A stretch of DNA of 64,000 nucleotides from Azospirillum brasilense (GCF_007827795.1 NZ_VITI01000001.1:930001-994000), one strand, 5' to 3'. Numbered from the stretch's first letter, positions 29,263 to 39,280 are shown. The notes: generated by a model not told the origin, from the sequence alone. A program made the numbers and translations.

Positions 29263-31269
29263 ATGTTGCCGCCCATGACCACCGCCCTGCCCATCGCCCC
29301 GCAAACCGATGCGGCGCCCTCTGGGCTGGGAAGGGCTCGGCTGGAGAGGGACGAGCTGGACATGGCTCCGGAGGATATGGCCGGATTGCAATGGTTGGAC
29401 GCGCTTGCCACGCCGCTGTGGCTGCTCCATCCCGATGGCCTGACCCTGTGGCTGAACGGCGCCGCCCGCGCGCTGATCGGCCTGGAGCGCGACGCGCCCG
29501 CCGCCGCCGTCCGGGTCAGCCTGTCCAGCCGGTTCCCCGCCGCGTTGCATCAGGCCGCCGCAGGGCGGACGGTGGAAGCGCGGGCGACCATCCACGCCCC
29601 CCTGACCCTGCCGCTGGAGGTGGATCTCCGGCTGGCTCCGGCGCCGCGTCCGAGCGGGCTGATCCTGGCGGAAGCCCCCGCCGACAGCGGCGCCCGGCAG
29701 GAGATGATGCGGCTGAACGAGCAGCTCATCGCGCTGTCCTACGCCTATCCCGACATCCGCTTCGAACTGCTGCGCGACGGCACCATCCTCGACTTCGCCG
29801 CCGCCAGCCCCGGCGACCTGAACGTCCCCGCCGAACGCTTCCTGGCGCACCGGGTGCAGGAGGTGCTGCCCGAGCCCGCCGCCGGCCTGCTGGCCGCGGC
29901 GCTCGGGCGGCTGAACGAGGGGCAGACGGTCATCGGCCTGGACTTCTCGCTGCCACCGCCTCCTGGCCAGGCGGGGGCCGGGCAGATTGGGACCGGACCG
30001 ACGGGGGGCACCAAGTCCTTCGAGGCGCGGCTGGTCGCGCTGCCCGACAGCGACCGCGTGATGTGCAGCATCCGCAACGTCACGGAGCGGGTGCAGGCGG
30101 AAAGCGCGGCCCGGCGCGCCCACCATCTGCTGTCCGACGCCATCGAATGCATCACCGAGGGCTTCGTGCTGTACGACGCCCAGGACCGGCTGGTGCTGTG
30201 CAACGGACGCTATCGGGAGTTGTTTTCCGCCAACACCGACCTCATCACGCCGGGGGCCCGGTTCGAGGAGGTGTTGCGCAGCGGGGTGGAGCGGGGCGTC
30301 TATCAGGTGCCGGACGGCGACCTGGACGGCTGGATCGCGCGACGCATCGAGCAGCACCGCAGCGCCGGCGGTCCCATGGAGGTGCAACTCCACGACGGGC
30401 GCTGGATTCGCATCGAGGAGTGGCGGACCCACGAAGGCGGGACCGTCGGCATCCGTGCCGACATCACCGACCTGAAGGCCCGCGAGGCGGAACTGAGCGT
30501 CGCCCGCGACGAGGCCGAACAGGCCAACCAGCGCAAGTCCGACTATGTCCACCATCTGAGTCACGAACTGCGCACGCCGTTGAACGCCGTGCTCGGCTTT
30601 GCCCAGATCATCCATGACGAGATGATGGGGCCGAACAACCCGCGCTACCGCGAATACGCCGGACAGATCGCGGCGGCCGGCGTCTATATGCTGGACCTCA
30701 TCAACAACCTGCTCGACCTCGCGCGGATCGAGGCGGGGCGGATGGACCTGCACGAGGAGGCCTGCAACCTGTCGCTGCTGGTCGATCTGACCTTCGGCAT
30801 GATGCAGCCGCGGGCGTGCGAGGCGGCGGTCGCGCTGTGCATGGAGATTCCGGACGATTTGCCCAGCCTGCACGGCGATGCCTCGCAGATCCGCCAGATG
30901 CTGACCAACCTGATCGGCAACGCCATCAAGTTCGCCCCTGCCAAGGACGGGCGTGTGCGGGTGCGCGGGGAGCTGACGGAGGACGGCGGCATCGCGCTGA
31001 CGATCGCCGACAACGGCATCGGCATGCGGCCCGAGCAAATCCCGGTGGCGCTGGACGCCTTCGGGCAGGTGCATGGCCACAATCCGGGCCATAACCAGGG
31101 CCGCGACCGGGTGGCGGAGCGCGGCTCCGGCCTGGGCCTGCCGCTGACCCGCGCGCTGATCGCGCTGCACGGCGGAACGTTCCACATCGACAGCCGGCTC
31201 GGGGCCGGGACGACCGTCCGCCTGACCTTCCCGCCCTGCCGGGTCGGCGGGAGGATGCAGCGGCTCTGA
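29263..31269 (+). CDS. cytosolic PAS-domain sensor histidine kinase
   Basis: A 668-residue kinase without visible membrane segments. An N-terminal PAS-like region (about 40-150) is followed by a second (about 150-275), and a third PAS_7-type domain opens with IECITEGFVLYDAQDRLVLCNGRYRELF (about 290-400). The HisKA domain has H434 in HLSHELRTPLNAVLGF; the ATPase domain has N-box NLIGNAIKFAP, G1 IADNGIGM and GSGLGLPLTRALIALHGG. No response regulator gene is adjacent; the nearest is the HD-GYP protein at 39579. The start at 29263 has no strong Shine-Dalgarno; ATG 29275 is an alternative. Confidence 0.92.
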   Translation: MLPPMTTALPIAPQTDAAPSGLGRARLERDELDMAPEDMAGLQWLDALATPLWLLHPDGLTLWLNGAARALIGLERDAPAAAVRVSLSSRFPAALHQAAAGRTVEARATIHAPLTLPLEVDLRLAPAPRPSGLILAEAPADSGARQEMMRLNEQLIALSYAYPDIRFELLRDGTILDFAAASPGDLNVPAERFLAHRVQEVLPEPAAGLLAAALGRLNEGQTVIGLDFSLPPPPGQAGAGQIGTGPTGGTKSFEARLVALPDSDRVMCSIRNVTERVQAESAARRAHHLLSDAIECITEGFVLYDAQDRLVLCNGRYRELFSANTDLITPGARFEEVLRSGVERGVYQVPDGDLDGWIARRIEQHRSAGGPMEVQLHDGRWIRIEEWRTHEGGTVGIRADITDLKAREAELSVARDEAEQANQRKSDYVHHLSHELRTPLNAVLGFAQIIHDEMMGPNNPRYREYAGQIAAAGVYMLDLINNLLDLARIEAGRMDLHEEACNLSLLVDLTFGMMQPRACEAAVALCMEIPDDLPSLHGDASQIRQMLTNLIGNAIKFAPAKDGRVRVRGELTEDGGIALTIADNGIGMRPEQIPVALDAFGQVHGHNPGHNQGRDRVAERGSGLGLPLTRALIALHGGTFHIDSRLGAGTTVRLTFPPCRVGGRMQRL

Positions 31270-31314
31270 AGTCTGGAAACGATACGCCCTGAAACGCGCC
31301 CCCTGGAACGCGCA

Positions 31315-31346
31315 ACGGCCGCGCGCGCTGAAGGCGCGGCGGCCGT
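31315..31346. terminator. bidirectional hairpin between convergent genes
   Basis: ACGGCCGCGCGCGC pairs imperfectly with GGCGCGGCGGCCGT around a TGAA loop, between the kinase and PfpI genes, which face each other. There is no T-tract, but the position and strength suit a shared terminator. Confidence 0.55.
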
Positions 31347-31408
31347 GAACTCACAAGACGAAACCCGCAGGAAAGACGGGCAGCCTGTCGAGGCGCTCTG
31401 GCTTGGCC

Positions 31409-31972
31409 TCAGGCGGCCTTGCGGACAGCGGCGGCCTCGGAGAAGACCTTGACGATCTGCTCGACGAAGGCGGCCAGCTCATCATGGCCCAGCGCCGTGA
31501 TGGTCACGTTGTCCACCACCAGGGCCTCGTCGCTGATCTTGCCGCCGGCGGCTTCCAACTCGGCGCGGACGGCCTCGGGGGCGGCCAGCGTGCGGCCCTT
31601 CAGCTTGCCCGGGATGGCCAGCAGCTGGATGCCCTGGTCGATCGCGGCGATCGGCTTGCCGGCGTCCAGGAAGTGGCCGACGATGCGGCGGGTGTGCGCG
31701 CTCTGCTGGAGCTTGGTGACGCTGCGCTCGCCACCCGGCAGCAGCAGCATGTCGTAATCGGCCCCCAGAACCTCACCGACCTGCTTGTCCACCGGGAAGT
31801 AATGGCCCCAGGACTTGCCGTGCCAGCCGTTCACCAGACCCTGTTCGGGGGAAATCGTACGAAGAGTAGCGCCGGTCTTGAGGAGAGCCCGTTGCGGCTC
31901 CGTCATCTCCAGTTCCTCAAAGCCGTTGGCGACGAGAATGGCAATGCTCTTTCCTGCGAGGGGTTGATCCAT
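31409..31972 (-). CDS. DJ-1/PfpI family protein lacking the catalytic cysteine
   Basis: A 187-residue flavodoxin-like fold of the DJ-1/PfpI superfamily. It begins SIAILVANGFEELEMTEPQRAL, has LLLPGGERSV, and continues to the usual nucleophile elbow. Where PfpI/YhbO proteins have A-I-C-H-G, this one reads A-I-D112-Q113-G. The reactive cysteine and its histidine are thus replaced by Asp and Gln, so protease, deglycase or glyoxalase activity is not expected. The ATG at 31972 has AGGA 9 bases upstream. A 667-base gene-free stretch lies upstream. It may act as a binding or redox partner. Confidence 0.87.
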   Translation of the reverse strand: MDQPLAGKSIAILVANGFEELEMTEPQRALLKTGATLRTISPEQGLVNGWHGKSWGHYFPVDKQVGEVLGADYDMLLLPGGERSVTKLQQSAHTRRIVGHFLDAGKPIAAIDQGIQLLAIPGKLKGRTLAAPEAVRAELEAAGGKISDEALVVDNVTITALGHDELAAFVEQIVKVFSEAAAVRKAA

Positions 31973-32503
31973 ACTGTCTTGTCCTTTCATCGTTCAACCA
32001 GTGTGCGCGGGCCATCATCGGGGAATGCGCCGTCGGGGAAAAGAAACGACGCACGCCGCGCAAGACCTTGCGCGGCGATGGAACCCGCAGCCGGTCCTCG
32101 TCATGTGAGGTCCGGCGGGGGGGCAGTTACGCCCCTGATCGGTTTGTGGTGAGCATGGAACACAAGTGGCGGCAACGAGGTCCCAAGTCAATGGCTTATT
32201 CCGCAGTGCAACGCAGCTTCCCCACCATCGGACAGGGCAACCGACACGGCAATTTCGCGGTCGCGCTCAAGACTTAATCACGATTTCCCGATTGTGGCGG
32301 TTGGCATGGCGCAGGTCAGCCATGCCGTCATGGCGCGGCTGTGACAAAGGAGGGGCGCAAAAAAAACGGCCGGAGGTCGCCCCCAGCCGTTCGAAGTCAA
32401 TAGCGTCAGCCGTTCGAAGAGATCCGGCTCGCACACCGGATCGGGAACCACCGGTCACCGGGGCGGTGGGCCGAAGCCAACCGTCCGAGGATCGGCGCAA
32501 ACC

Positions 32504-32554
32504 GGTCATACGGCCCGAGCCGGGGAGGCTGCCGCGATGGGCGGCCGTATGACC
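32504..32554. repeat. 12-bp perfect inverted repeat downstream of aceA
   Basis: GGTCATACGGCC (32504-32515) and GGCCGTATGACC (32543-32554), with 27 bases between. It lies in the tail region of aceA, next to two further hairpins. Confidence 0.65.
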
Positions 32555-32560
32555 CTTTCA

Positions 32561-32580
32561 CACTTTGCGGGGGCAAAGTG
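32561..32580. repeat. 8-bp hairpin downstream of aceA
   Basis: CACTTTGC (32561-32568), loop GGGG, GCAAAGTG (32573-32580); a perfect stem with a tetraloop, no T-tract on either strand. Confidence 0.6.
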
Positions 32581-32599
32581 CTGTCTCGTTCGAGGCGGG

Positions 32600-32626
32600 C
32601 GCGTCCGGCGGATGGAACCGGACGCG
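32600..32626 (-). terminator. stem-loop behind aceA
   Basis: A perfect 9-bp stem CGCGTCCGG (32600-32608) and CCGGACGCG (32618-32626), 13 bases past the aceA stop. It is the most likely 3'-end structure of the isocitrate lyase message, though a T-run is lacking. Confidence 0.6.
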
Positions 32627-32639
32627 ACCTGCTGTTGGA

Positions 32640-33917
<1,278 letters not shown>

Positions 33918-34014
33918 GGTCGTTTTCCTTCTTTTCGTCACCGTTGCGCTGCTTTTGAGCGCTGCCCTGACAAAACAACTAAAACGCTCTTCGCTGCCTT
34001 GCAACATGGCCTTG

Positions 34015-34079
34015 TTTGTAAAAGGGTCTGTTTGTAAACTGCCGTCCGAAAAGCTCTGTAAATCAGTAAATATTGTAAA
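34015..34079. promoter_or_regulatory. cluster of TTTGTAAA-type repeats between aceA and its regulator
   Basis: TTTGTAAA occurs at 34015-34022 and 34031-34038 (16 bases apart), with weaker copies CTGTAAA (34056-34062), CAGTAAA (34064-34070) and TTGTAAA (34073-34079). RamB of Corynebacterium, a relative of the adjacent regulator, binds an element containing TTTGCAAA. These are candidate operators for control of aceA and autoregulation. Binding is not shown. Confidence 0.55.
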
Positions 34080-34106
34080 TCTGCTCAGCTGGAGTTTGGG
34101 GCGGTC

Positions 34107-35564
34107 ATGGACAAGAAGGCGATGCTGGGTCCGAAGGTGCGTCGGCTGCGCCGCGACCATGGGCTGACCCAGGCCCAGATGGCCGAACAGCTGGGCATCT
34201 CCCCCAGCTACCTGAACCTGATCGAGCACAACCAGCGCCCGGTCACCGTGCCGCTGCTGCTGAAGCTGGGCCAGCAGTTCGGGGTGGACCTGCAGAGCTT
34301 CGCCGAGGACGAGGAAAGCCGCCTCGTCGCCGGCCTGCGCGAGGTCTTCGCCGACCCGCTGTTCGACGGCTCCGACATCAAGAACCAGGATTTCCGCGAG
34401 CTGGCGGCGGTCGCCCCGACGCTGGGGCAGGCGGTGGTGGCGCTCTACCGCGCCTTCCGCACCAGCCGCGACGACCTGCAGACCCTGTCGGAACGGGTGG
34501 CCGACCGCGAGAAGCTGCATCTGGTCCAGACCTCCTCCTTCCCGCAGGACGAGGTGCGCGACCTGTTCCAGGCCCATTCCAACCACTTCGCCGAGCTTGA
34601 GGCGGCGGCGGAGGAGCTGTGGCAGGAGGGCCGGCTGGAGAAGGGCGACCTCTACCGTGGCCTGACCGACTATCTGCTGAACAACCACAGCGTCCGCGTC
34701 CGGCTGTTGCCGTCCGACATCATGGGCTATGCGGTGCGCCGGTTCGACCGGCATGGGCGGCGTATCCTGCTGTCGGAGATGCTGGCACCGTCCGGGCGCA
34801 ATTTCCAGCTCGCCTGCCAGATCGCCCTGCTGCGCCACCGCGACCTGCTGAACCGGATCGTCGAGTCGTCCAGTCAATCGGGGGCAGGCCTGACCGGCGA
34901 CGAGGCGCGGCGCTTGGCCCGCATCGGTCTCGCCAACTATTTCGCGGCGGCGGTGGTGATGCCCTACGCCCGCTTCTGGGAGGCGGCCAATCAAGTTCGA
35001 TACGATATCGAAATATTGCGGCGCCGGTTCGATGCCTCGTTCGAGCAGGTCTGCCAGCGGCTGACCACGCTGCAGCGGCCGGGGGCGAAGGGCGTTCCCT
35101 TCTTCCTGATGCGGGTGGACAGCGCCGGCAACGTCTCCAAGCGCTTTTCCGGCGCCGGCTTCCATCTGGCGCGCTTCGGCGGCGGCTGCGCCCGCTGGAT
35201 CGTCTACGAGGCCTTCCGCACGCCGGGAAAGATCCACAGCCAGCTGGCCCAGATGCCCGACGGCACCACCTACTTCTCCATCGCCCGGACGGTGGTGAAG
35301 GCCGGCGGCGGCTTCCGCAGCCCACCGCAGCAATTCGCCATCGCGCTGGGCTGCGATCTCCAGCACGCGGCGCAGATCACCTATGCGGATGGTGTGGATC
35401 TCGAAAACACCGAGGCGGCGACGCCCATCGGTGTGAATTGCCGGCTCTGTCCACGGCTGGACTGCTCGCAGCGCGCCTTCCCGCCGCTGAACCATCGCCT
35501 GATCGTGGACGAGAATCTGCGCGGTTTGTCACCTTATCTCTTCGCCCCACCGGCAGGAGAGTAG
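34107..35564 (+). CDS. ScfR/RamB-type XRE regulator (short-chain fatty acid / glyoxylate control)
   Basis: A 485-residue transcription factor. An N-terminal XRE helix-turn-helix (residues 5-62, [27 protein letters not shown]) is followed by a long region with an ImmA/IrrE-like segment ([20 protein letters not shown]) and a C-terminal DUF2083-type cysteine domain ([21 protein letters not shown]). This is the architecture of RamB and of ScfR regulators, which control isocitrate lyase and acyl-CoA metabolism. It lies divergent from aceA. The Cys set (C-x2-C-x4-C) could bind metal. Whether it represses or activates aceA cannot be told from sequence. Confidence 0.9.
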   Translation: MDKKAMLGPKVRRLRRDHGLTQAQMAEQLGISPSYLNLIEHNQRPVTVPLLLKLGQQFGVDLQSFAEDEESRLVAGLREVFADPLFDGSDIKNQDFRELAAVAPTLGQAVVALYRAFRTSRDDLQTLSERVADREKLHLVQTSSFPQDEVRDLFQAHSNHFAELEAAAEELWQEGRLEKGDLYRGLTDYLLNNHSVRVRLLPSDIMGYAVRRFDRHGRRILLSEMLAPSGRNFQLACQIALLRHRDLLNRIVESSSQSGAGLTGDEARRLARIGLANYFAAAVVMPYARFWEAANQVRYDIEILRRRFDASFEQVCQRLTTLQRPGAKGVPFFLMRVDSAGNVSKRFSGAGFHLARFGGGCARWIVYEAFRTPGKIHSQLAQMPDGTTYFSIARTVVKAGGGFRSPPQQFAIALGCDLQHAAQITYADGVDLENTEAATPIGVNCRLCPRLDCSQRAFPPLNHRLIVDENLRGLSPYLFAPPAGE

Positions 35565-35608
35565 GGCCGCTTATTCTGCAATACCGTCTTGTGGTAAGTG
35601 AAAAGCCA

Positions 35609-35622
35609 CAACAAAATTGTTG
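35609..35622. promoter_or_regulatory. small dyad upstream of fpr
   Basis: CAACAA-AA-TTGTTG in an AT-rich 182-base leader of fpr. The arms are perfect, the spacer 2 bases. It may be an operator or part of a promoter; no known factor matches with confidence. Confidence 0.35.
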
Positions 35623-35746
35623 GTATAAATTAGTGGTCTGTTGACGAATTTGTTGTTAAAGAAGTGTGCTGCAATGCGGCACGGCTTGGCTTCTGAAACG
35701 ACACCGGCCACGGCATGCCGGTCACCGAAACGGACCTGCGGATTCC

Positions 35747-36520
35747 ATGAGCAATCTGATTCATGAGCGCGTCCTGCGCGTTCACCACTGGACGGACACG
35801 CTGTTCAGCTTCACCACCACGCGCGATCCCTCGTTCCGTTTCGATCCCGGACAGTTCACCATGATCGGCCTGGAGGTGAACGGCCGGCCGCTGCTGCGCG
35901 CGTACAGCCTGGTCAGCGCCAGCTACGAGGAGACGCTGGAGTTCTTCTCGATCAAGGTGCAGGACGGCCCGCTGACTTCGCGCCTCCAGCACCTCAAGGA
36001 AGGCGACACGCTGCTGGTCAACCGCAAGGCGACGGGCACGCTGGTCACCGACAACCTGCTGCCCGGCCGCAACCTGTACCTGCTCAGCACCGGCACGGGC
36101 CTCGCCCCGTTCCTCAGCATCATCAAGGACCCGGAGATGTACGCCCGGTTCGACAAGGTGATCCTGACCCACACGACGCGTACGGTGGGCGAGCTGGCGT
36201 ACGCCGACATCATCAACACCGTCCTGCCGGAGAACGAGTTCTTCGGGGAGGACGTGGCGCAGAAGCTGATCTATTACCCGACGGTGACGCGCGAGCCCTT
36301 CCGCAACGAGGGCCGCATCACCGACCTGATCCGCAACGGCAAGCTGTTCTCCGACATCGGGCTGGCCCCCTTCGACCGCGAGGTCGACCGCGTGATGATC
36401 TGCGGCAGTCCGGCCATGCTGGACGAGACCAGCGGCATCATGAACGAGCTGGGCTTCTCCATGGGCCACAACGGCGAACCCGGTCATTACGTGATCGAAA
36501 AGGCTTTTGTGGAACGCTGA
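35747..36520 (+). CDS. fpr: ferredoxin/flavodoxin--NADP+ reductase
   Basis: A 257-residue flavoprotein of the bacterial FPR subclass. The FAD motif is RAYSLVSAS, followed by VQDGPLTSRLQHLKEGD and the NADP-binding LLSTGTGLAPFLSI and MICGSPAMLDE. The C-terminus ends EKAFVER, the usual FPR subclass tail. It moves electrons between NADPH and ferredoxin or flavodoxin, in redox stress and possibly towards nitrogenase. It follows the ScfR-type gene by 182 AT-rich bases, so it likely has its own promoter. A strong terminator lies 100 bases downstream. Confidence 0.95.
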   Translation: MSNLIHERVLRVHHWTDTLFSFTTTRDPSFRFDPGQFTMIGLEVNGRPLLRAYSLVSASYEETLEFFSIKVQDGPLTSRLQHLKEGDTLLVNRKATGTLVTDNLLPGRNLYLLSTGTGLAPFLSIIKDPEMYARFDKVILTHTTRTVGELAYADIINTVLPENEFFGEDVAQKLIYYPTVTREPFRNEGRITDLIRNGKLFSDIGLAPFDREVDRVMICGSPAMLDETSGIMNELGFSMGHNGEPGHYVIEKAFVER

Positions 36521-36620
36521 GCGGAATCGCTGGAATAAAGCGGGCCGTGGTTCGTTGATGGGTCGTGACGATGGCACGTCATCAACACCAGTCGGCCCGG
36601 TCGGGTCCGACCGGTCCTTG

Positions 36621-36660
36621 ACGGGCGCGCCTCCCTTCCGGGGGCGCGCCCGTTTTCCTT
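36621..36660 (+). terminator. intrinsic terminator after fpr
   Basis: ACGGGCGCGCC (36621-36631) pairs with GGCGCGCCCGT (36642-36652), and TTTCCTTTT follows; a textbook Rho-independent terminator. Confidence 0.9.
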
Positions 36661-36709
36661 TTCGCCAGATCGTTTTGCCGATCCCGTATTTGGTGTAGAC
36701 ATCCCCTCC

Positions 36710-38521
36710 ATGCGCCTCATCACGATCCTCGCCGTGCTGCTCGTGGCCGGCCTCGCGAATTTTGCCGTCTGGTCGCTGCCGAACCAGCCGGTGCCGCTCG
36801 ACCCGCCGCCCGGCGGCAAGCTGAAAAGCGTGTCCTTCGCGCCCTTCCGCGACGGGCAGAGTCCGCTGACGCAGACCTTCCCCAGTGTGGAGCAGATCGA
36901 CGAGGATCTGGCGGCGCTTGCCCCGCAGGTGGCTGGGGTGCGCACCTACACCTCGCTGGAAGGGCTGGAGGTGGTGCCGGAGCTGGCGCGCCGCCACGGC
37001 ATGCAGGTCACCATGGGGGCGTGGCTGTCGTCGCGGCTGGACAAGAATGAGAAGGAGGTCGCCTCGCTCATCGACCTCGCCAACCGCTACCCGGACGTCA
37101 TCACCCGCGTGATCGTCGGCAACGAGGTGCTGCTGCGCCGCGAACTGACGCCGGAGCAGGTGGCCGGCTACATCGACCGCGTGAAGGCGGCGGTGAAGCA
37201 GCCGGTGTCCTACGCCGACGTCTGGGAATGGTGGCTGAAGTATCCGCAGATCGCGGATCACGTCGATTACCTGACCATCCACCTGCTGCCCTATTGGGAG
37301 GACGTGCCGACCGACGTGGCCGGCGCCATGGAGCGCATCCGCGGCAGCTACCGCACGATCGCCCAGCGCTTCCCCGGCAAGCCGATCCTGGTCGGCGAAA
37401 CCGGCTGGCCGACGGAGGGCCGGTCGCGCGGCGCCGCGGTCACCGGGCTGGTCAACAAGGCCAAGTTCGTCAACGGCTTCGTCCGCCTCGCCGAGCAGGA
37501 GGGCTTCGATTACAACGTGATCGAGGCCTTCGACCAGGGCTGGAAGGCCAAGCTGGAGGGCACGGTGGGCGGTCACTGGGGTCTCTACACCGCCGACCGT
37601 CAGGCGAAGTTCTCCCTGGCCGGGCCGGTGGTGGAGAATCGCCAATGGCCGATGCTGTTCGGCGTCTCCTCCGGCCTCGCGCTGCTTCTGGTCGCCGGGC
37701 TGACCCTGCGGGGCCGTCCGCTGACCGCCGGGGCCTTCGCCGCCCTGGCCTTCCTGACGCAGGCGCTGTCCACCCTGTTCGTCCACGCCGTCTGGGGCGC
37801 CCTGCACGGCAAGCACTACCCGCAGGACGTGGCGCTGTCCGTCGTCATGCTGACCGCCACCGCCATCCTGTCGATGACCGTTCTGCTGGCCGCCCGGCGC
37901 GCGCTGGGCAGCGGCGGGCTGGCGCTGGAGCCGCTGGCGCCGCTGCGCGGCCGTCCGGCGCTGTCGCGGCTGGAGACGGTGGGCAAGGCCGCCGCCGTGG
38001 TCCTCGCCCTGCTGGGGATCGTCTGGAGCTTCCTGATCGTGTTCGACGGGCGCTACCGCGACTTCCCCAACTGGTACTTCGCCCTGCCGGCGCTCGGCCT
38101 GCTGGCGCTCGGCGCCATGCGCGCGACGCGGCGTCCGGAGGGCACGGGGGCGCTGGCCGCCTGGGGCATCGGCGGGCTGTTCCGCCCCGCCGTGCCGGTG
38201 GCCGATACTCCGGCGGGCGGCCTGTGCGGCGCCGTCCGCCTCGTGCCGCTTGAGACGGCGCTGGCCGTCCTGCTGCTGCTCGGCGCGCTGCTGACCGTGC
38301 TGGCGGAAGGCGTGGTGCCGATGGAGTCGCTGATCTACGGGCAGCTTCCCTTCATGGAGGCCCTGCACGAGGTGGTGTGGACCAGCCCGAACTGGGAAGC
38401 GCTGTCCTGGGCCGGGCTCCAGCTTCTGCTGGCGGTGCCCTACGCCGCCGCCGTCCTGGCCGCCCGCTGTGGCGAGACCGCCCGCGCCGGCCATCAGTGG
38501 GTCCGCATCGCCGGGCAGTGA
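36710..38521 (+). CDS. membrane-bound GH17-type beta-glucan enzyme (NdvC-like)
   Basis: A 603-residue protein. An N-terminal signal anchor (LITILAVLLVAGLANFAVW) leads to a GH17-like TIM barrel at about 40-305: acid/base E139 in VGNEVLLR and nucleophile E230 in VGETGWPT. The C-terminal half has about eight membrane helices (from about 310). This resembles Bradyrhizobium NdvC, involved in beta-1,3/1,6 cyclic glucan synthesis, and related proteins in other alphaproteobacteria. Catalysis is expected outside the inner membrane, as hydrolysis or transglycosylation. No GT2 NdvB partner is adjacent. The gene is convergent with the PyrE-like gene. Confidence 0.83.
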   Translation: MRLITILAVLLVAGLANFAVWSLPNQPVPLDPPPGGKLKSVSFAPFRDGQSPLTQTFPSVEQIDEDLAALAPQVAGVRTYTSLEGLEVVPELARRHGMQVTMGAWLSSRLDKNEKEVASLIDLANRYPDVITRVIVGNEVLLRRELTPEQVAGYIDRVKAAVKQPVSYADVWEWWLKYPQIADHVDYLTIHLLPYWEDVPTDVAGAMERIRGSYRTIAQRFPGKPILVGETGWPTEGRSRGAAVTGLVNKAKFVNGFVRLAEQEGFDYNVIEAFDQGWKAKLEGTVGGHWGLYTADRQAKFSLAGPVVENRQWPMLFGVSSGLALLLVAGLTLRGRPLTAGAFAALAFLTQALSTLFVHAVWGALHGKHYPQDVALSVVMLTATAILSMTVLLAARRALGSGGLALEPLAPLRGRPALSRLETVGKAAAVVLALLGIVWSFLIVFDGRYRDFPNWYFALPALGLLALGAMRATRRPEGTGALAAWGIGGLFRPAVPVADTPAGGLCGAVRLVPLETALAVLLLLGALLTVLAEGVVPMESLIYGQLPFMEALHEVVWTSPNWEALSWAGLQLLLAVPYAAAVLAARCGETARAGHQWVRIAGQ

Positions 38522-38529
38522 CGGTCTTC

Positions 38530-38558
38530 CCCCTCTCCCGCTTGGCGTGGGAGAGGGG
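38530..38558. repeat. GC-rich intergenic palindrome
   Basis: CCCCTCTCCC (38530-38539) and GGGAGAGGGG (38549-38558) around a 9-base loop, between the convergent GH17 and PyrE-like genes; another member of the dispersed palindrome family. Confidence 0.75.
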
Positions 38559-38569
38559 CACGCCCCGCC

Positions 38570-39280
38570 TCAGGCCGCCTTCTCGCTTTTCCGGCTGCCC
38601 TGATGCTCCGCGGTCCAGCGCTTGGGATCGTGCAGGAAGGCGTGGATTTCGCCCTGGGCCTGACCGTCCAGGTAATGGCCGCGGTTCGCCACCTCCAGCA
38701 CGTCCCACCAGGTCGCCAGCGCGTGCATCGTGATGCCCAGCGGGGCCAGATGCTCCTGGATCTCGTCGAAGATCCCGTACTGGAACAGCACGAACAGGTC
38801 GCGCACGTCGCAGCCCGCCTCTTTCAGAGGCTGGGCGAAGCGGGCCTTGCGGTGGCCGTCGGCGGCGATCTGCTCGACCAGGAGCATGCGCCAGCCCGGC
38901 TCCACCCTCCCTTCGATCCGGTGCTTGTAATCCTGCTGGCCCTCCGGCGCCTCCTTGCGCACGAAGACGAGGGGAAGCTCCATCCGGTCGGCGATCAGCG
39001 CGGCCCAGGGCACGCCGGCCCCCTCGGCGGCGGCGATGGCGTCCAGTTCGCCGTCGCCGATCTCCTGTTCGATCATCCGCAGCGCGAAGTCGAGCACCTC
39101 GTCGCGCACCGCGGGGTAGGAGAACAGCCGCCGCCCCTCCAGATGGACCGGGCTGACCAGCCCCGATCCGTGGCGGCAGAGATGGTCCGGATCGTATCGG
39201 ACGCAGCCGGTTTCGATCAGATGGCGGGCCACGCCGATGGCCCCTTCGCGTAACTCGATGTCCCAAGCGTCCGGTATCAT
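38570..39280 (-). CDS. PyrE-like phosphoribosyltransferase with altered PRPP motif
   Basis: A 236-residue protein similar across its length to the alphaproteobacterial orotate phosphoribosyltransferase family (GSGLVSPVHLEGRRLFSYP, AAAEGAGVPWAALIADRM, LFVLFQYGIFDE, MHALATWWDVL). The PRPP-binding segment, normally LLVEDLTTDGRSK in this branch, reads LLVEQIAADGHRK (residues 133-145), losing the acidic residue and both threonines. That should weaken or change PRPP binding. It may be a second, diverged paralogue with a different role. The start at 39280 lies in an 298-base gap. Confidence 0.8.
   Translation of the reverse strand: MIPDAWDIELREGAIGVARHLIETGCVRYDPDHLCRHGSGLVSPVHLEGRRLFSYPAVRDEVLDFALRMIEQEIGDGELDAIAAAEGAGVPWAALIADRMELPLVFVRKEAPEGQQDYKHRIEGRVEPGWRMLLVEQIAADGHRKARFAQPLKEAGCDVRDLFVLFQYGIFDEIQEHLAPLGITMHALATWWDVLEVANRGHYLDGQAQGEIHAFLHDPKRWTAEHQGSRKSEKAA

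Larger units (their letters stand above)
31973..32639. other. 667-base gene-free region with several dyads
   Basis: No convincing gene; the frames present lack ribosome-binding sites or family matches. It contains an 11-bp stem CGCCGCGCAAG/CTTGCGCGGCG (32054-32077), a 13-base direct repeat CAGCCGTTCGAAG (32385-32397 and 32408-32420), ATCCGG...CCGGAT (32423-32442), and three stem-loops at 32504-32626 behind aceA. A small RNA would be possible. Confidence 0.55.

Noticed and set aside
32068..32552. Short frames in the 667-base gap
   Set aside because: No ribosome-binding site, no family signature and unlike the local codon use; treated as non-coding.
35680..35705. Possible sigma-54 site before fpr (GGCACGGCTTGGC)
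   Set aside because: Spacing between the GG and the following GC is one base off the invariant ten, so it cannot be a sigma-54 promoter.
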